Shown here in pieces: positions 23,399 to 32,935 of a stretch of DNA of 64,000 nucleotides. Location of the stretch: assembly GCF_041345015.1 (NCBI RefSeq), contig NZ_CP166769.1, positions 1,178,001 to 1,242,000 of the forward strand, in the 5' to 3' direction. Within the stretch, counting starts at the first letter, position 1. Each line of letters opens with the position of its first letter. The translations under genes were made by a program, and so were the position numbers. The notes under the pieces are model-generated. The model ran no database searches, was not told the origin of the DNA, and saw only the letters and a list, made by a program, of their open reading frames with translations. This stretch comes from Bartonella sp. DGB1. GTDB lineage: Bacteria > Pseudomonadota > Alphaproteobacteria > Rhizobiales > Rhizobiaceae.

Positions 23399-23526
23399 AA
23401 GATTCCTCTTTTGTGTATATATTGTAAGTATACATAGTAGATATACATATTAAAATGCAAGTTTTTTACACTTAATAAAACAAAAAGTTGAGCCAAACAG
23501 ACAGAATAAAACATAGGGTAATTTTC

Positions 23527-24975
23527 ATGATAACTAAACTGCGTGCAGCAAAAAACTCTTTACTTATAAAAATTTTTCTTACTATCACAGCTTTAGGTTT
23601 ATTAGGATGGAATATCCCCCAATTATTTTCTTCTGCAACTAACTCTAACTATATTCTTAAAGCGGGCAAAAGCAAAATAACATTACCAGAATATCAAATA
23701 TTATTAAATCAATGGAATCTAATTATAGCCAAACAATATGGACTACAAAGACCTTTGACAATTGAAGAAATGGAGCAAATGGGCTTACTAGATTATGTAT
23801 ATAATAATACCAAAGCTCAATTATTGCTTGCAGAAGCAGCTAGATCACAAGGTCTAACAGTCTCATCAAAAGCCTTTGTAGAATTTATTCAACAAAATAA
23901 TTTATTTAAAAATAATAATGGTGTTTTTAGTCGCAGTAGATTCGAAAATTTTTTAAACCAGTTACAGATTTCCGCCAATCAATATTTTGCAGCAACCAAA
24001 AATGAAGTGCTCACCAAACAACTAATTTACCCTTTATCAGATTCATTACATGTATCTGATAAAATACTTAAAGCTTTAGAAACAGGTTATACACAAAAAA
24101 ATAACTTTGCTTATTACGAAATAACAGCTGAAGATTATAAAAAAATTGCTAAACCAAGTGAAGAAACACTAAAAGAATATTTTGAAACAACAAAATATAA
24201 CTTTTTATCGCCTGAATATAGACAATTAAGTTACTTCATCCAAGACGACACTAATCAAAATTTATATGCTGAAATTAATAATGCACGTGCAGATGGATTA
24301 ACAGTTCCTGACTTAGCAAAGAATTTTAACTTTAAGCTACATTCTATTACCATAGATAAAAATGGCAAGAATAACAAAGGAATACAAATAACCACGCCAC
24401 AAGAAAAATCTTTATTAGATAAAGCCTTTGAAATAGAAGAAAAAGACTTATATCTACCCACTACCATAAATATGGGCAATAAAACAATATGGTTTCAAAT
24501 AGAAGAAATAATTGAAGCAACACCAAAAGCATACGATGAAGTAAAATCAGAAGTTTTAGTAACATGGCAAAAAGAACAAACTCAACAGAAGTTTTTTCAG
24601 CAGTTACAATCATTAATGCCAGAAATAGAAAAAAATGAATCCATAGAGCAATTTGCGAAAAAACACAATCAAAAATTAAAATATTTAAATAACGTTAGCT
24701 TCGCTAACACCGCCGAAAAAGCAGATAAAAATTTATCACAAGAACAACTACAATATTTAACTATAATGCCTGTTAATAAATTACTATTAATACCTGATGC
24801 TACTGGTAAAAAAGCTATAATTATAGCTAAAACAGAGACAAAAAAATCAACTGAACATTATAATATGTCAGACGAAGAAAAAGAAAAAATACGACAAGCG
24901 ATAAAAAATAACATCTTAAACAGCTTATTAAAATATTATTCTAATTTATATCCTATAAAAGAAGCTAACAATTAA
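23527..24975 (+). CDS. membrane-anchored SurA-N/PpiD-like periplasmic chaperone
   Basis: PpiD-type proteins sit at the Sec exit and assist folding of secreted proteins. A single N-terminal membrane segment (about residues 16-36) is followed by a SurA-N-like helical region (ITLPEYQILLNQWNLI...YGLQRPLTIEEMEQMGLLDYV) and a C-terminal part ending with ATPKAYDEVKSEV as in parvulin-like rotamase regions. I see no convincing parvulin active site. With 482 residues it is shorter than typical PpiD (around 630). The ATG at 23527 has AGGGTA upstream; an earlier TTG at 23488 has no such support. It stands alone on the plus strand beside tpiA, where Rhizobiales carry ppiD. Confidence 0.8.
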   Translation: MITKLRAAKNSLLIKIFLTITALGLLGWNIPQLFSSATNSNYILKAGKSKITLPEYQILLNQWNLIIAKQYGLQRPLTIEEMEQMGLLDYVYNNTKAQLLLAEAARSQGLTVSSKAFVEFIQQNNLFKNNNGVFSRSRFENFLNQLQISANQYFAATKNEVLTKQLIYPLSDSLHVSDKILKALETGYTQKNNFAYYEITAEDYKKIAKPSEETLKEYFETTKYNFLSPEYRQLSYFIQDDTNQNLYAEINNARADGLTVPDLAKNFNFKLHSITIDKNGKNNKGIQITTPQEKSLLDKAFEIEEKDLYLPTTINMGNKTIWFQIEEIIEATPKAYDEVKSEVLVTWQKEQTQQKFFQQLQSLMPEIEKNESIEQFAKKHNQKLKYLNNVSFANTAEKADKNLSQEQLQYLTIMPVNKLLLIPDATGKKAIIIAKTETKKSTEHYNMSDEEKEKIRQAIKNNILNSLLKYYSNLYPIKEANN

Positions 24976-25349
24976 TATAGCTATAAATATAATCAGAAAT
25001 TTACGCTCTGTTTCAATACCTTTCGTAAACGTCCCATATATCAGTAGACTATTAATCTTTTAATAATTTACTGGTATATGGAAAATTCAAATATAGGTTA
25101 TATTTACATCTAATTTCTTCTAAATGCACTGTGCAAATAGATAGAGAAAACGATCCGTTAACTTAATTTCTATGTAAAAAATACTTACAGCAAAGAGATA
25201 TGCTGCTAAGCGCTAATACAAAAATAAAGAAGCAAATAAACTATAACACAAGCTAATAATTTAGAAAAATCATTCAGAATTTATTCAAAAATAAGAAAAC
25301 TTCTTTTAAAGAATAACAATAAATCTAGCTAATGTAATAGATCGGATTT
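24976..25349. other. intergenic region with one hairpin
   Basis: No gene seen. A 13-bp stem with one wobble pair (25034-25046 with 25069-25081, CCATATATCAGTA / TACTGGTATATGG) has a 22-base loop and may end the convergent ppiD-like transcript. The rest is unstructured AT-rich sequence. In relatives trp, moa and lexA genes lie beyond ppiD, so this may be the scar of their loss; that is inference. Confidence 0.5.
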
Positions 25350-26213
25350 TCATTTATTACCTAAAATAGGAAATTTACCAAGATAAAAGCTAGAAAAATA
25401 AATAAGCTGACTTTTTAATTTAGATATAGATAAAAAATTAACTAAATCTTTTTTATCAAACTTATGACAATTATCATAATATCCTTTAGTTAAAGAAATA
25501 GGTAAAAATAAAAAATTAGCCTCTTTCAATAAAACATCTGTTATCATAGTAAAATCTTTATAATTACTAAAGATAAATTCACACAAGATTTTATAAATTT
25601 TTTTCTGTTCCGCCTCAGACAATTGGAGAATGGTTAAATTACTATCAATAGCAACAGCTTTAAATAAGATTTCTGGTATTAATCTTCTAGTATAAGGATG
25701 ATAAAAATTACGCAGAATATCTTGTCCTAATAATATTATAGCAGCTTTAGTAATTATATTATTAATGGAATCAAAGGAAAGATTATTTTTTCTATTTAAT
25801 AAAAATATTCTAATAGCTAAATATAAAATATTTCCCCTTGTTTTTTCAGCATATATTGTAAAATCTTCAATATCCTTCATTTCGCTATTCATAGATAACT
25901 GTGAATTACAATATTCAATAAATTTTTCTACAGGTAATTGATAATCATTAATAAGTAAATTTATCTTTTTTACCAAGGGTGTATAGCTGCTAACATTTTC
26001 GTTATTTTTTAATTTTTCAAAAATATCTATCCACCATTGCACTTTAATTTTAGCTAAATCACGATTAGAGGTTTGATATAATAAACGAGAGATTTCATAA
26101 TGAAAATTATATAATATTGCTAGAGGCTCACGCAATTTTATTGGAGCATATAATAGAGCAAGATATTGATGATATTGAGCGTCTTTCAACTGACGCAAAA
26201 AAGATACTGACAT
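25350..26213 (-). CDS. squalene/phytoene-synthase-fold protein, NDUFAF6-like
   Basis: The 287-residue protein has the all-helical isoprenoid-synthase fold and the NDUFAF6-like sequence pattern (NFHYEISRLLYQTSNRDLAKIKVQWW). The two aspartate-rich DxxxD motifs needed for prenyl diphosphate condensation are not present, so enzymatic terpenoid synthesis is unlikely. Mitochondrial NDUFAF6 is a complex I assembly factor, and alphaproteobacterial relatives sit next to the Mth938-domain gene as here. Function is inferred; carotenoid synthesis is the less likely alternative. Confidence 0.7.
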   Translation of the reverse strand: MSVSFLRQLKDAQYHQYLALLYAPIKLREPLAILYNFHYEISRLLYQTSNRDLAKIKVQWWIDIFEKLKNNENVSSYTPLVKKINLLINDYQLPVEKFIEYCNSQLSMNSEMKDIEDFTIYAEKTRGNILYLAIRIFLLNRKNNLSFDSINNIITKAAIILLGQDILRNFYHPYTRRLIPEILFKAVAIDSNLTILQLSEAEQKKIYKILCEFIFSNYKDFTMITDVLLKEANFLFLPISLTKGYYDNCHKFDKKDLVNFLSISKLKSQLIYFSSFYLGKFPILGNK

Positions 26214-26216
26214 AAT

Positions 26217-26612
26217 TTAATCTACAGCATAAAAAGCAGCAGCCACGGCTCTATCTTCAGCTAACAATACATTATAAGTACGCACTGCAGCACCTGTATT
26301 CATAGCATCTGCAGATATATTAAATTTTTGCAATTGTTTCTTTAACTCATTATTGACAGGGTGAAGCTCTTTACCTGTACCCAATAATAAAATTTCTATT
26401 TGATCTGCTTCTAAAAAAACACGATCTAACATTTCAATAGTAAAATTACAAGAAGTAGGTGACCAACTATAAATACCTGAAGGCAAACAAATTATCGACC
26501 CTTTATGTGACATTTTAGCAAAACTAAAACCCCCATTACCATAACTATCGATAGGAGTTGTCCCAGGCAAATATGCCTCGCGTATATTAATAGCCGATCC
26601 CATTTCTTTCAT
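26217..26612 (-). CDS. Mth938-domain protein (NDUFAF3-like)
   Basis: This 131-residue DUF498/Mth938 protein has the family core YGNGGFSFAKMSHKGSIICL and ILLLGTGKELHP, with MNTGAAVRTYNVLLAEDRAVAAAF at the end in pieces. Its mitochondrial relative NDUFAF3 is a complex I assembly factor. It follows yajC by three bases and precedes the NDUFAF6-like gene by four, so all three look like one transcription unit. In many relatives secDF lies between yajC and this gene. The start may be at the fourth codon (also Met). Confidence 0.82.
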   Translation of the reverse strand: MKEMGSAINIREAYLPGTTPIDSYGNGGFSFAKMSHKGSIICLPSGIYSWSPTSCNFTIEMLDRVFLEADQIEILLLGTGKELHPVNNELKKQLQKFNISADAMNTGAAVRTYNVLLAEDRAVAAAFYAVD

Positions 26613-26615
26613 AAA

Positions 26616-27014
26616 TTATTCTTCAGTTTTTTTACGAGTTTTTTTGCTAGCAGGTTTTTTAACTTCTTTATTAGTTGTTTCTACATCAGTTATAACATCA
26701 CCTTTTACGCGAACATCAGCAACAGAATAACGAGTTACACGTACACGTACACCTTCTGCTATTTCCACCTCTAGCTCATTAGATTCATCTATAACTTTCG
26801 TAACTTTGCCAACGACTCCACCACCAGTGACTACAGTATCACCACGACGAATAGCTGCTAATTGTTCTTGTCTTTTTTTCATTTGAATACGTTGTGGACG
26901 CACAATTAAAAAATACATTATTGCAATTATTGGCACAAAAGGTAACAGAGTGAATAAAATAGAACTTTGTCCAGCCCCTGCATCAACTGTAGCATTAGCA
27001 TATGATATAAACAT
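26616..27014 (-). CDS. yajC: preprotein translocase accessory subunit YajC
   Basis: YajC is a single-span protein associated with SecDF. The 132-residue protein has an N-terminal membrane helix (LFTLLPFVPIIAIMYFLIV) followed by the signature RPQRIQMKKRQEQLAAIRRGD and the small soluble domain VVTGGGVVGKVTKV. A lysine-rich C-terminal tail extends it. The usual partner secDF is not adjacent here. Confidence 0.93.
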   Translation of the reverse strand: MFISYANATVDAGAGQSSILFTLLPFVPIIAIMYFLIVRPQRIQMKKRQEQLAAIRRGDTVVTGGGVVGKVTKVIDESNELEVEIAEGVRVRVTRYSVADVRVKGDVITDVETTNKEVKKPASKKTRKKTEE

Positions 27015-27166
27015 ATAACTCTCCTAAATAGATTAATATATTAATTCACTGATGTTCTCATAGCATAATTGTCTAGATTATACAATAAACATCAACTTAC
27101 AAATAAGTTATCCATATTATAAAGATTTTTTTTAATAATACAATTTAAATATGTTATAAGAAAATT

Positions 27167-28042
27167 ATGACAAAATTAGACTTTTTTCAATCTGAGCTAC
27201 TTAACCGCCTAGATAAAATAATAACATCTATTGAAAATATTTCCTCGCCTCATGTCAGAGATCCTAGCGAAATTTTAAAATTATCAGATAATTTTATTTG
27301 GGATGCTCAAACAATTTCGTTAATACCAATAAATAACAAAAAATATCTACAATTAGATCTGCTAAAAACAATTGATAGTGCTAAAGAATTATTATACCAA
27401 AATACCCTACAATTTGCACAAGGATATAATGCGAATAATTGTCTATTATGGGGTGCAAGAGGAATGGGTAAATCTTCTTTAGTAAAAGCGGTACATACAG
27501 AAATAACAAAAATACATAAAATAAAATTAATAGAAATTTATAAAAATGATCTAAATTCCTTATCTTTATTACTCAGATTGTTAGCAGATCAACCTTATAG
27601 ATTTATTCTTTTTTGCGATGATTTATCTTTTGACTCACAAGATCAAAATTATAAATTTTTAAAATCCATCTTAGAAGGTGGACTCATCCAAAGCCCTGAA
27701 AATTTAATTGTTTATGCAACTTCTAATCGAAAACATTTACTTGCTAGAGAAATAATTGAAAATCAACAAGCAAATGCTATAAATAATACTGAAGTATTAG
27801 ATGAAAAAATTTCTCTAGCTGATCGTTTTGGCCTATGGATAGGGTTTCACAAAATCAGTCAAACAGAATATTTGCAAATTATCGACCATTATGTAGAATA
27901 TTTTAAATTACCAATCCCTGATAATTATAATTTACACCAAGAAGCACTTATGTGGTCAATAACTAGAGCTAGCAGATCAGGTAGAACAGCTTGGCAATTT
28001 ATTCAAAATTTAGCTGGCTTAATAAAATATAAATTACCCTAG
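27167..28042 (+). CDS. DUF815-family AAA ATPase
   Basis: This 291-residue ATPase of the DUF815 family has Walker A GARGMGKSSL (about residue 100), Walker B FILFCDDLSFD and a sensor segment VYATSNRKHL, then DRFGLWIGFH. The family is common in alphaproteobacteria and divergent from yajC as here; its biological role is unknown to me. It converges on pcm with a one-base gap. Confidence 0.82.
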   Translation: MTKLDFFQSELLNRLDKIITSIENISSPHVRDPSEILKLSDNFIWDAQTISLIPINNKKYLQLDLLKTIDSAKELLYQNTLQFAQGYNANNCLLWGARGMGKSSLVKAVHTEITKIHKIKLIEIYKNDLNSLSLLLRLLADQPYRFILFCDDLSFDSQDQNYKFLKSILEGGLIQSPENLIVYATSNRKHLLAREIIENQQANAINNTEVLDEKISLADRFGLWIGFHKISQTEYLQIIDHYVEYFKLPIPDNYNLHQEALMWSITRASRSGRTAWQFIQNLAGLIKYKLP

Positions 28043-28043
28043 A

Positions 28044-28703
28044 TTATAGTATCCTAGCACAACCGCTAGTTAAAAATTGATATCTAACATTCATTATAGT
28101 TTCGCCATCTTCAATTGCACTACTATTATTATATAATTTTAATTTTTGCACGTTATATTCATTACCTAAAGCAAATATCATTTTACCAGTATTTAATAAA
28201 TTCTTTTTTAAATATGCAGGAAAATGCGGAAATGCTCCCCAAACTATAATGCGATCAAATAATGGATCAGGTAAAATCTTTAATGCATCTGCTTGTTTTA
28301 TAAAAATATTCTTGATCAGAAACTTTTCAAATTTTTTTTTTGCTAGCTCTACTAAAGTTTTATATCTGTCTATAGTTACCACTTGTTTAGCTAATTGTGA
28401 TATTATAGCTGCTGTAAATCCAGAACCTGTTCCTATTTCTAAAACATTATGATTATTCTGTATATCTAATTTATCGATGGCTATCATTTGCTCATCAAAA
28501 TTTTCCATATATTGACCGCATTCAATTGGAATAATACCATTATGATAAATACTATCATATTTTATTGGTATAAAACTTTGCCTTGGATAGATCTCTAATG
28601 CTGAAAAAATTTCCTTATTTTGAACACCTAAACTTCTTAATTGTAAAATAATCCTAGCAAATTCTTCATATTTACTAATATAACAAGGTGTATCTTTTCT
28701 CAT
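28044..28703 (-). CDS. pcm: protein-L-isoaspartate O-methyltransferase
   Basis: Pcm starts repair of isoaspartyl residues by SAM-dependent methylation. SAM motif I is VLEIGTGSGFTAAI, preceded by the substrate region PIECGQYMENFDEQMIAID. The 219 residues fit. It lies 12 nt downstream of surE in the common surE-pcm pairing. A peptidoglycan peptidase gene often found next to it in relatives is missing. Confidence 0.88.
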   Translation of the reverse strand: MRKDTPCYISKYEEFARIILQLRSLGVQNKEIFSALEIYPRQSFIPIKYDSIYHNGIIPIECGQYMENFDEQMIAIDKLDIQNNHNVLEIGTGSGFTAAIISQLAKQVVTIDRYKTLVELAKKKFEKFLIKNIFIKQADALKILPDPLFDRIIVWGAFPHFPAYLKKNLLNTGKMIFALGNEYNVQKLKLYNNSSAIEDGETIMNVRYQFLTSGCARIL

Positions 28704-28715
28704 AACTCACCAAAC

Positions 28716-29483
28716 TTAAGCAAATAGTTTTTGCAAATTATTTAAAGACTTTTCTGCAAATCCGTAAAAAGAAAAAGGTGTAATAGATATTTTATTTTCG
28801 GATAATATACTAACATCTGTATCTTGCTCTGCAATAACTTTAGCGGGCATAGGCTGTAACCATAGCACCGGACGCAATAAAGGATCTTTACTCTCTGTTA
28901 CATTTATTTCATAGCCTAGATTTTTTGAAGGACTACCAACCTTTACACCAGTTACCTCACTTATTTTACAAGCTGGAAAATTCAAATTAAATAACATATT
29001 TTCAACTAAATTAGCCTCTAACAGTCTATTAATTATCTTTTCTAAAAAATATTCTGCTACTTCATAAGAAGTAAATAGAGTACGTTTCTCAGAATTATAA
29101 TAAGAAGCTTGCGATATTGCTAAAGACAATATTCCATTCACCATTCCTTCTCTAGCAGCTGCATATGTGCCTGAATAAGCCATAGCATGACCAATATTTG
29201 CACCATCATTTATTCCTGATAAAATAAGATCAGGTTTGTGTGGCATTAAATGTTTAAGAGCAACTAAAATACAATCTACCGGTGTCCCCGTGAGAGCAAA
29301 TTGATATTTATCTAATTGTCGTAATCTCAATGGATTAGACATACTGATAGCATGTCCGATTCCACTTTGATCACATTCTGGTGCTACTACCCATACTTCA
29401 TGACCTATTTTTTCCGCGATAGATTTTAATATCTTTAAACCATTAGCATGTATATTATCATCATTGGTTATTAAAATACGCAT
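28716..29483 (-). CDS. surE: 5'/3'-nucleotidase SurE
   Basis: SurE is a metal-dependent phosphatase of nucleoside monophosphates. The metal site NDD is at the start (MRILITNDDNIHANG) and the second site is SGINDGANIGHAMAYSGT. The 255 residues are typical. It overlaps no neighbour and lies between serS and pcm. AGGATAG precedes the ATG. Confidence 0.95.
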   Translation of the reverse strand: MRILITNDDNIHANGLKILKSIAEKIGHEVWVVAPECDQSGIGHAISMSNPLRLRQLDKYQFALTGTPVDCILVALKHLMPHKPDLILSGINDGANIGHAMAYSGTYAAAREGMVNGILSLAISQASYYNSEKRTLFTSYEVAEYFLEKIINRLLEANLVENMLFNLNFPACKISEVTGVKVGSPSKNLGYEINVTESKDPLLRPVLWLQPMPAKVIAEQDTDVSILSENKISITPFSFYGFAEKSLNNLQKLFA

Positions 29484-29490
29484 TGCTATC

Positions 29491-30786
29491 CTATCTATAT
29501 AAGCCCTTAGCTTTTTTGATCACAGTAAGATTATTCATATAGGGTTGTAAAACTTCTGGTACAATAATACTACCGTCTCGTTGTTGATAATTTTCCATTA
29601 CCGCTATTAAAGTCCTCCCTATAGCAAGACCAGAACCATTTAAACTATGCACAAAAGATATTTCTTTATTATCAGAATGACGATATTTAGCATCCATTCT
29701 TCTAGCTTGAAAATCACCACAAACTGAACAACTAGAAATTTCTCGATAACTATTTTGACCCGGTAACCACGCTTCTAAATCATAAGTTTTCCTAGCTGAA
29801 GCCCCCATATCTCCAGTACATAATAACATTTTACGATATGGTATTTCGAGCCTTTTTAATATTTCCTCAGCACATAATGTCATACGTTCAAGTTCTTCTA
29901 TAGATGAATCAGCATCAGTTATAGATACCAATTCTACTTTAGAAAATTGATGTTGTCTTAACATACCTCTTGTATCACGCCCCGCAGCACCGGCCTCTGA
30001 TCTAAAACATTGGCTCAATGCAGTAAAACGTAGTGGCAATTGCTCTTGTTTTAATATTTCTTCTCTAACTAAATTAGTTAAAGATATTTCACTAGTAGAA
30101 ATTAGCCAACGATCATCGGTCGTTTTAAAAAGATCCTCTGCAAATTTAGGTAACTGACCAGTACCATACATAGCCTCTGACCTAACTAATGTAGGAACTA
30201 CTACCTCACGGTAACCATGCTCTTTAACATGAACATCTAACATAAACTGACCTAAAGCACGCTCTAATAACGCTAATTCATCTGATAAAACCACAAAACG
30301 CGCTCCAGCTATTTGAGCGGCTTTTTCAAAATGCATCATGCCTAGATTTTCCCCTAATTCATAATGTTGTTTAGGTTCAAAATCTAGATTTCTAATTTTT
30401 CCATGACATAATATTTCAAGATTATCTGTTTCATCCACCCCTATAGGAACATCAGCTAACGGAATATTAGGCAAAGATGTTAAATATTTATTACGCTCTT
30501 CTTCTACTTCTTTTCGCTGAGCTTGCAACATAGATAATTCATCTTTTAATAAAGATACTTCTTTTTTTAATTGATCAGCTTCGTTAATCGCCTTTTGTGC
30601 TAACATCGCAGCTATTTGTCGAGATTTTTCATTACGCTGTTCTTGTAAAATTTGTAATTTAGACAAAATTTGTCTAAATTCATTGTCCACATTTAACAAT
30701 TCTTGAGTTACAAGAGGCACTCCCCTTGCTTTTAAAGCATTTTCAAATAACTCAATGTTATCTCTTATCCATTTTATATCTAACAT
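29491..30786 (-). CDS. serS: seryl-tRNA synthetase
   Basis: This class II synthetase charges tRNA-Ser. The N-terminal coiled-coil arm (about residues 30-100) contacts the tRNA variable arm. The catalytic core has motif 2 [20 protein letters not shown] and motif 3 [19 protein letters not shown]. The 431 residues are normal. It lies between the tat genes and surE. Confidence 0.97.
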   Translation of the reverse strand: MLDIKWIRDNIELFENALKARGVPLVTQELLNVDNEFRQILSKLQILQEQRNEKSRQIAAMLAQKAINEADQLKKEVSLLKDELSMLQAQRKEVEEERNKYLTSLPNIPLADVPIGVDETDNLEILCHGKIRNLDFEPKQHYELGENLGMMHFEKAAQIAGARFVVLSDELALLERALGQFMLDVHVKEHGYREVVVPTLVRSEAMYGTGQLPKFAEDLFKTTDDRWLISTSEISLTNLVREEILKQEQLPLRFTALSQCFRSEAGAAGRDTRGMLRQHQFSKVELVSITDADSSIEELERMTLCAEEILKRLEIPYRKMLLCTGDMGASARKTYDLEAWLPGQNSYREISSCSVCGDFQARRMDAKYRHSDNKEISFVHSLNGSGLAIGRTLIAVMENYQQRDGSIIVPEVLQPYMNNLTVIKKAKGLYR

Positions 30787-30800
30787 GTCTCACCTAATTA

Positions 30801-31823
30801 TTATTTTTTAAATCTTTTAGCAATTAAAATAGTAATTTCATAAAGTAATATAGCTGGCAGTGCTAATGTTATTTGGCTAATTAAATCAGGTGGTGTCACA
30901 ATAGCAGCAACAATAAAAATTACTAGAATTACATACTTACGTAATTTTACTAAAGAATTAACTGTAAGTATACCTTTAACTATTAATAATAGCAAGATGA
31001 TAGGTAATTGAAAAATTAAACCAAAAACCACTATCATCCGTAACAATAAATCTATATAGCTCGAAACATTCGCTAAATACTCAATATTTACCGTGCTTCC
31101 ATCTAATTGTTGCATATTTAATGCTAAAAATATCACCGCTGGCATTAAGATGAAATATACGATTAAGCCTCCAACAATAAATAAAATTATCGAAGCCACC
31201 GCAAAAACTAAACAAAAAAATTTTTCATTAACATATAAAGCAGGAGATAAAAAATTAGCTACATGCCAGATAAAAAAAGGTAAAGAAATAACCAAAGCAA
31301 CGGCAAAAGATACATTTAACTGATTTATTAAATATTCAAATGGAGCAAGATATATTAACCTCGCTGCTACATTGAGAGAAGTTTGACTATAAGTAAGATA
31401 AGCTGTTTCAAAAGGAAAAAGTAAAATATTAATAAGATTATTAGCATAAAAAAAACAGAGGCAAAAAATTAACACAAAAGTTACGATAAAATAGATTAAC
31501 CGATATTTTATCTCTGTTAGATATTTATTATAATTTTGCCATGAATTATTAAAAGAAGTTGGATTATTTTCTAAACATAAGTTATGATTAGCTTCTTCGT
31601 TATTTATAGTTATTCCATTTTCTTTTGCCAGATGATTCATCGTTTGTATTTCAATATCATTTACAAAGTTATTGAAATAATTATTAATCTTCAAACGATA
31701 AAAACGCACATATTGAATAAAACGTGCTAAAGATCGCATAATAACAGGTAAGTCATCTGATCTAACTAAAAATAATATTAATGCCGTAATTAATATTATT
31801 TTTGCCATAGAAAAATTAAACAT
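30801..31823 (-). CDS. tatC: TatB-TatC fusion, twin-arginine translocase receptor
   Basis: One continuous 340-codon frame covers both receptor subunits of the Tat export system. Residues 1-26 align without gaps to the TatB membrane helix and hinge, and 27-62 to its amphipathic helix (LPVIMRSLARFIQYVRF). Residues 63-98 form a polar linker. Residues about 99-340 are TatC with six hydrophobic segments, the conserved glutamate of YLTEIKYRL, the SPALYVNEK loop and VTPPD. TatB hallmarks are altered: position 8 is Lys instead of Glu, and the Gly-Pro hinge at 21-22 is Arg-Ser. No stop or separate start for tatC is visible. It overlaps the tatA stop codon by one base. Confidence 0.85.
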   Translation of the reverse strand: MFNFSMAKIILITALILFLVRSDDLPVIMRSLARFIQYVRFYRLKINNYFNNFVNDIEIQTMNHLAKENGITINNEEANHNLCLENNPTSFNNSWQNYNKYLTEIKYRLIYFIVTFVLIFCLCFFYANNLINILLFPFETAYLTYSQTSLNVAARLIYLAPFEYLINQLNVSFAVALVISLPFFIWHVANFLSPALYVNEKFFCLVFAVASIILFIVGGLIVYFILMPAVIFLALNMQQLDGSTVNIEYLANVSSYIDLLLRMIVVFGLIFQLPIILLLLIVKGILTVNSLVKLRKYVILVIFIVAAIVTPPDLISQITLALPAILLYEITILIAKRFKK

Positions 31824-31999
31824 TATTTCTTATTGTCAGGTTCATCATTCAATTCGGCTGGTTTTTCTTCCATAGTTTGCCTAAAAACTTTAATTCCTTT
31901 TGCTAAATCTGTCATCAGACTAGTTATACGACGTCCTCCAAATAGCAATAAAAATACTAATAATATAATTAATAGTTGCGAAAAACTTAAACCTTGCAT
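31823..31999 (-). CDS. tatA: Sec-independent protein translocase TatA
   Basis: TatA is the pore-forming subunit of the twin-arginine system. From the ATG at 31999 it has 58 residues: a short polar start, one membrane helix (QLLIILLVFLLLFGG) and an amphipathic helix (LMTDLAKGIKVFRQTM) with acidic tail. I chose this start because AGGAG lies upstream and homologues begin here; the frame extends nine codons further without support. It is followed by the tatB-tatC fusion, so the usual tatA-tatB-tatC order is kept. Confidence 0.92.
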   Translation of the reverse strand: MQGLSFSQLLIILLVFLLLFGGRRITSLMTDLAKGIKVFRQTMEEKPAELNDEPDNKK

Positions 32000-32076
32000 T
32001 ATAACAACTCCTATAGCTATAAACATTATACCTATTTAACTAAAATTATACAATTATTTATTATTAGAGAGTATAA

Positions 32077-32934
32077 ATGAATTATCGCCATATTTATCAT
32101 GCAGGAAATTTTGCTGATATATTTAAACATATCATTCTGACCCGCATTATTATTTATCTACAACGTAAAGCAACCGCTTTTCGTATTTTAGATACACATT
32201 CAGGCCCTGCGTTATATAATTTAACCAGTGAATTATCGCAAAAAACACAAGAATGGAAACAAGGTATTGGTATGTTTCTCCCTAATTTACCTGCACTAAC
32301 TGATCAGGAAATGGAGCTATTAACTCCATGGTTAGATGTTATTAAATCAGTTAATGAAGAGGAGAAATTACAATTTTATCCTGGATCTCCACTAATCAGT
32401 AGAAAATTAATGCGCCCTCAAGATAGATTATCCGCCATTGAACTACATCCTGAAGACTTTAAAAAATTAAAAAAACTTTTTGCTAATGATTATCAAACTA
32501 AAACTATTCTTTTAGATGGATGGCTTGCTTTAAAAGGTCATTTACCACCTAAAGAAAAAAGAGGGCTTATTTTGATTGATCCACCCTTTGAACAAAAGAA
32601 TGAATTTGACGTTATCATTGATGGACTTAAACAAGCTTTAAGGAAATTCCGTCATGGTGTATATGCAATTTGGTATCCTATTAAAAATTACAAAATGGTT
32701 AATGAATTTACAAAAATGCTAAAGAGTTTAGAATTACCTGAAACCCTGAAATTGGAAATCTGTAATATTACACCTTCCTCTACCCCCAAATTAGATGGAT
32801 GTGGTATGATAGTTATTAATCCTCCTTATAATTTAGCTGATGATATCAAAAAATTAACCCCATTATTAGAAAATTTATTATCTCAAACTGTAACCAAAAA
32901 AATATCTATAACTTATCTAAAAAATACTTATTAA
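32077..32934 (+). CDS. rlmJ: 23S rRNA (adenine2030-N6)-methyltransferase RlmJ
   Basis: RlmJ methylates A2030 of 23S rRNA. The family start MNYRHIYHAGNFADIFKH is complete, and the catalytic DPPF motif occurs in LILIDPPFEQKNEF. The 285 residues match the family. It is divergent from tatA and lies one base before uvrC, suggesting co-transcription. Confidence 0.94.
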   Translation: MNYRHIYHAGNFADIFKHIILTRIIIYLQRKATAFRILDTHSGPALYNLTSELSQKTQEWKQGIGMFLPNLPALTDQEMELLTPWLDVIKSVNEEEKLQFYPGSPLISRKLMRPQDRLSAIELHPEDFKKLKKLFANDYQTKTILLDGWLALKGHLPPKEKRGLILIDPPFEQKNEFDVIIDGLKQALRKFRHGVYAIWYPIKNYKMVNEFTKMLKSLELPETLKLEICNITPSSTPKLDGCGMIVINPPYNLADDIKKLTPLLENLLSQTVTKKISITYLKNTY

Positions 32935-32935
32935 T

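Noticed and set aside
25350-26213. Phytoene or squalene synthase of carotenoid/hopanoid synthesis
   Set aside because: Fold fits, but the aspartate-rich DxxxD motifs are missing and the context is yajC-Mth938, typical of the NDUFAF6-like group.
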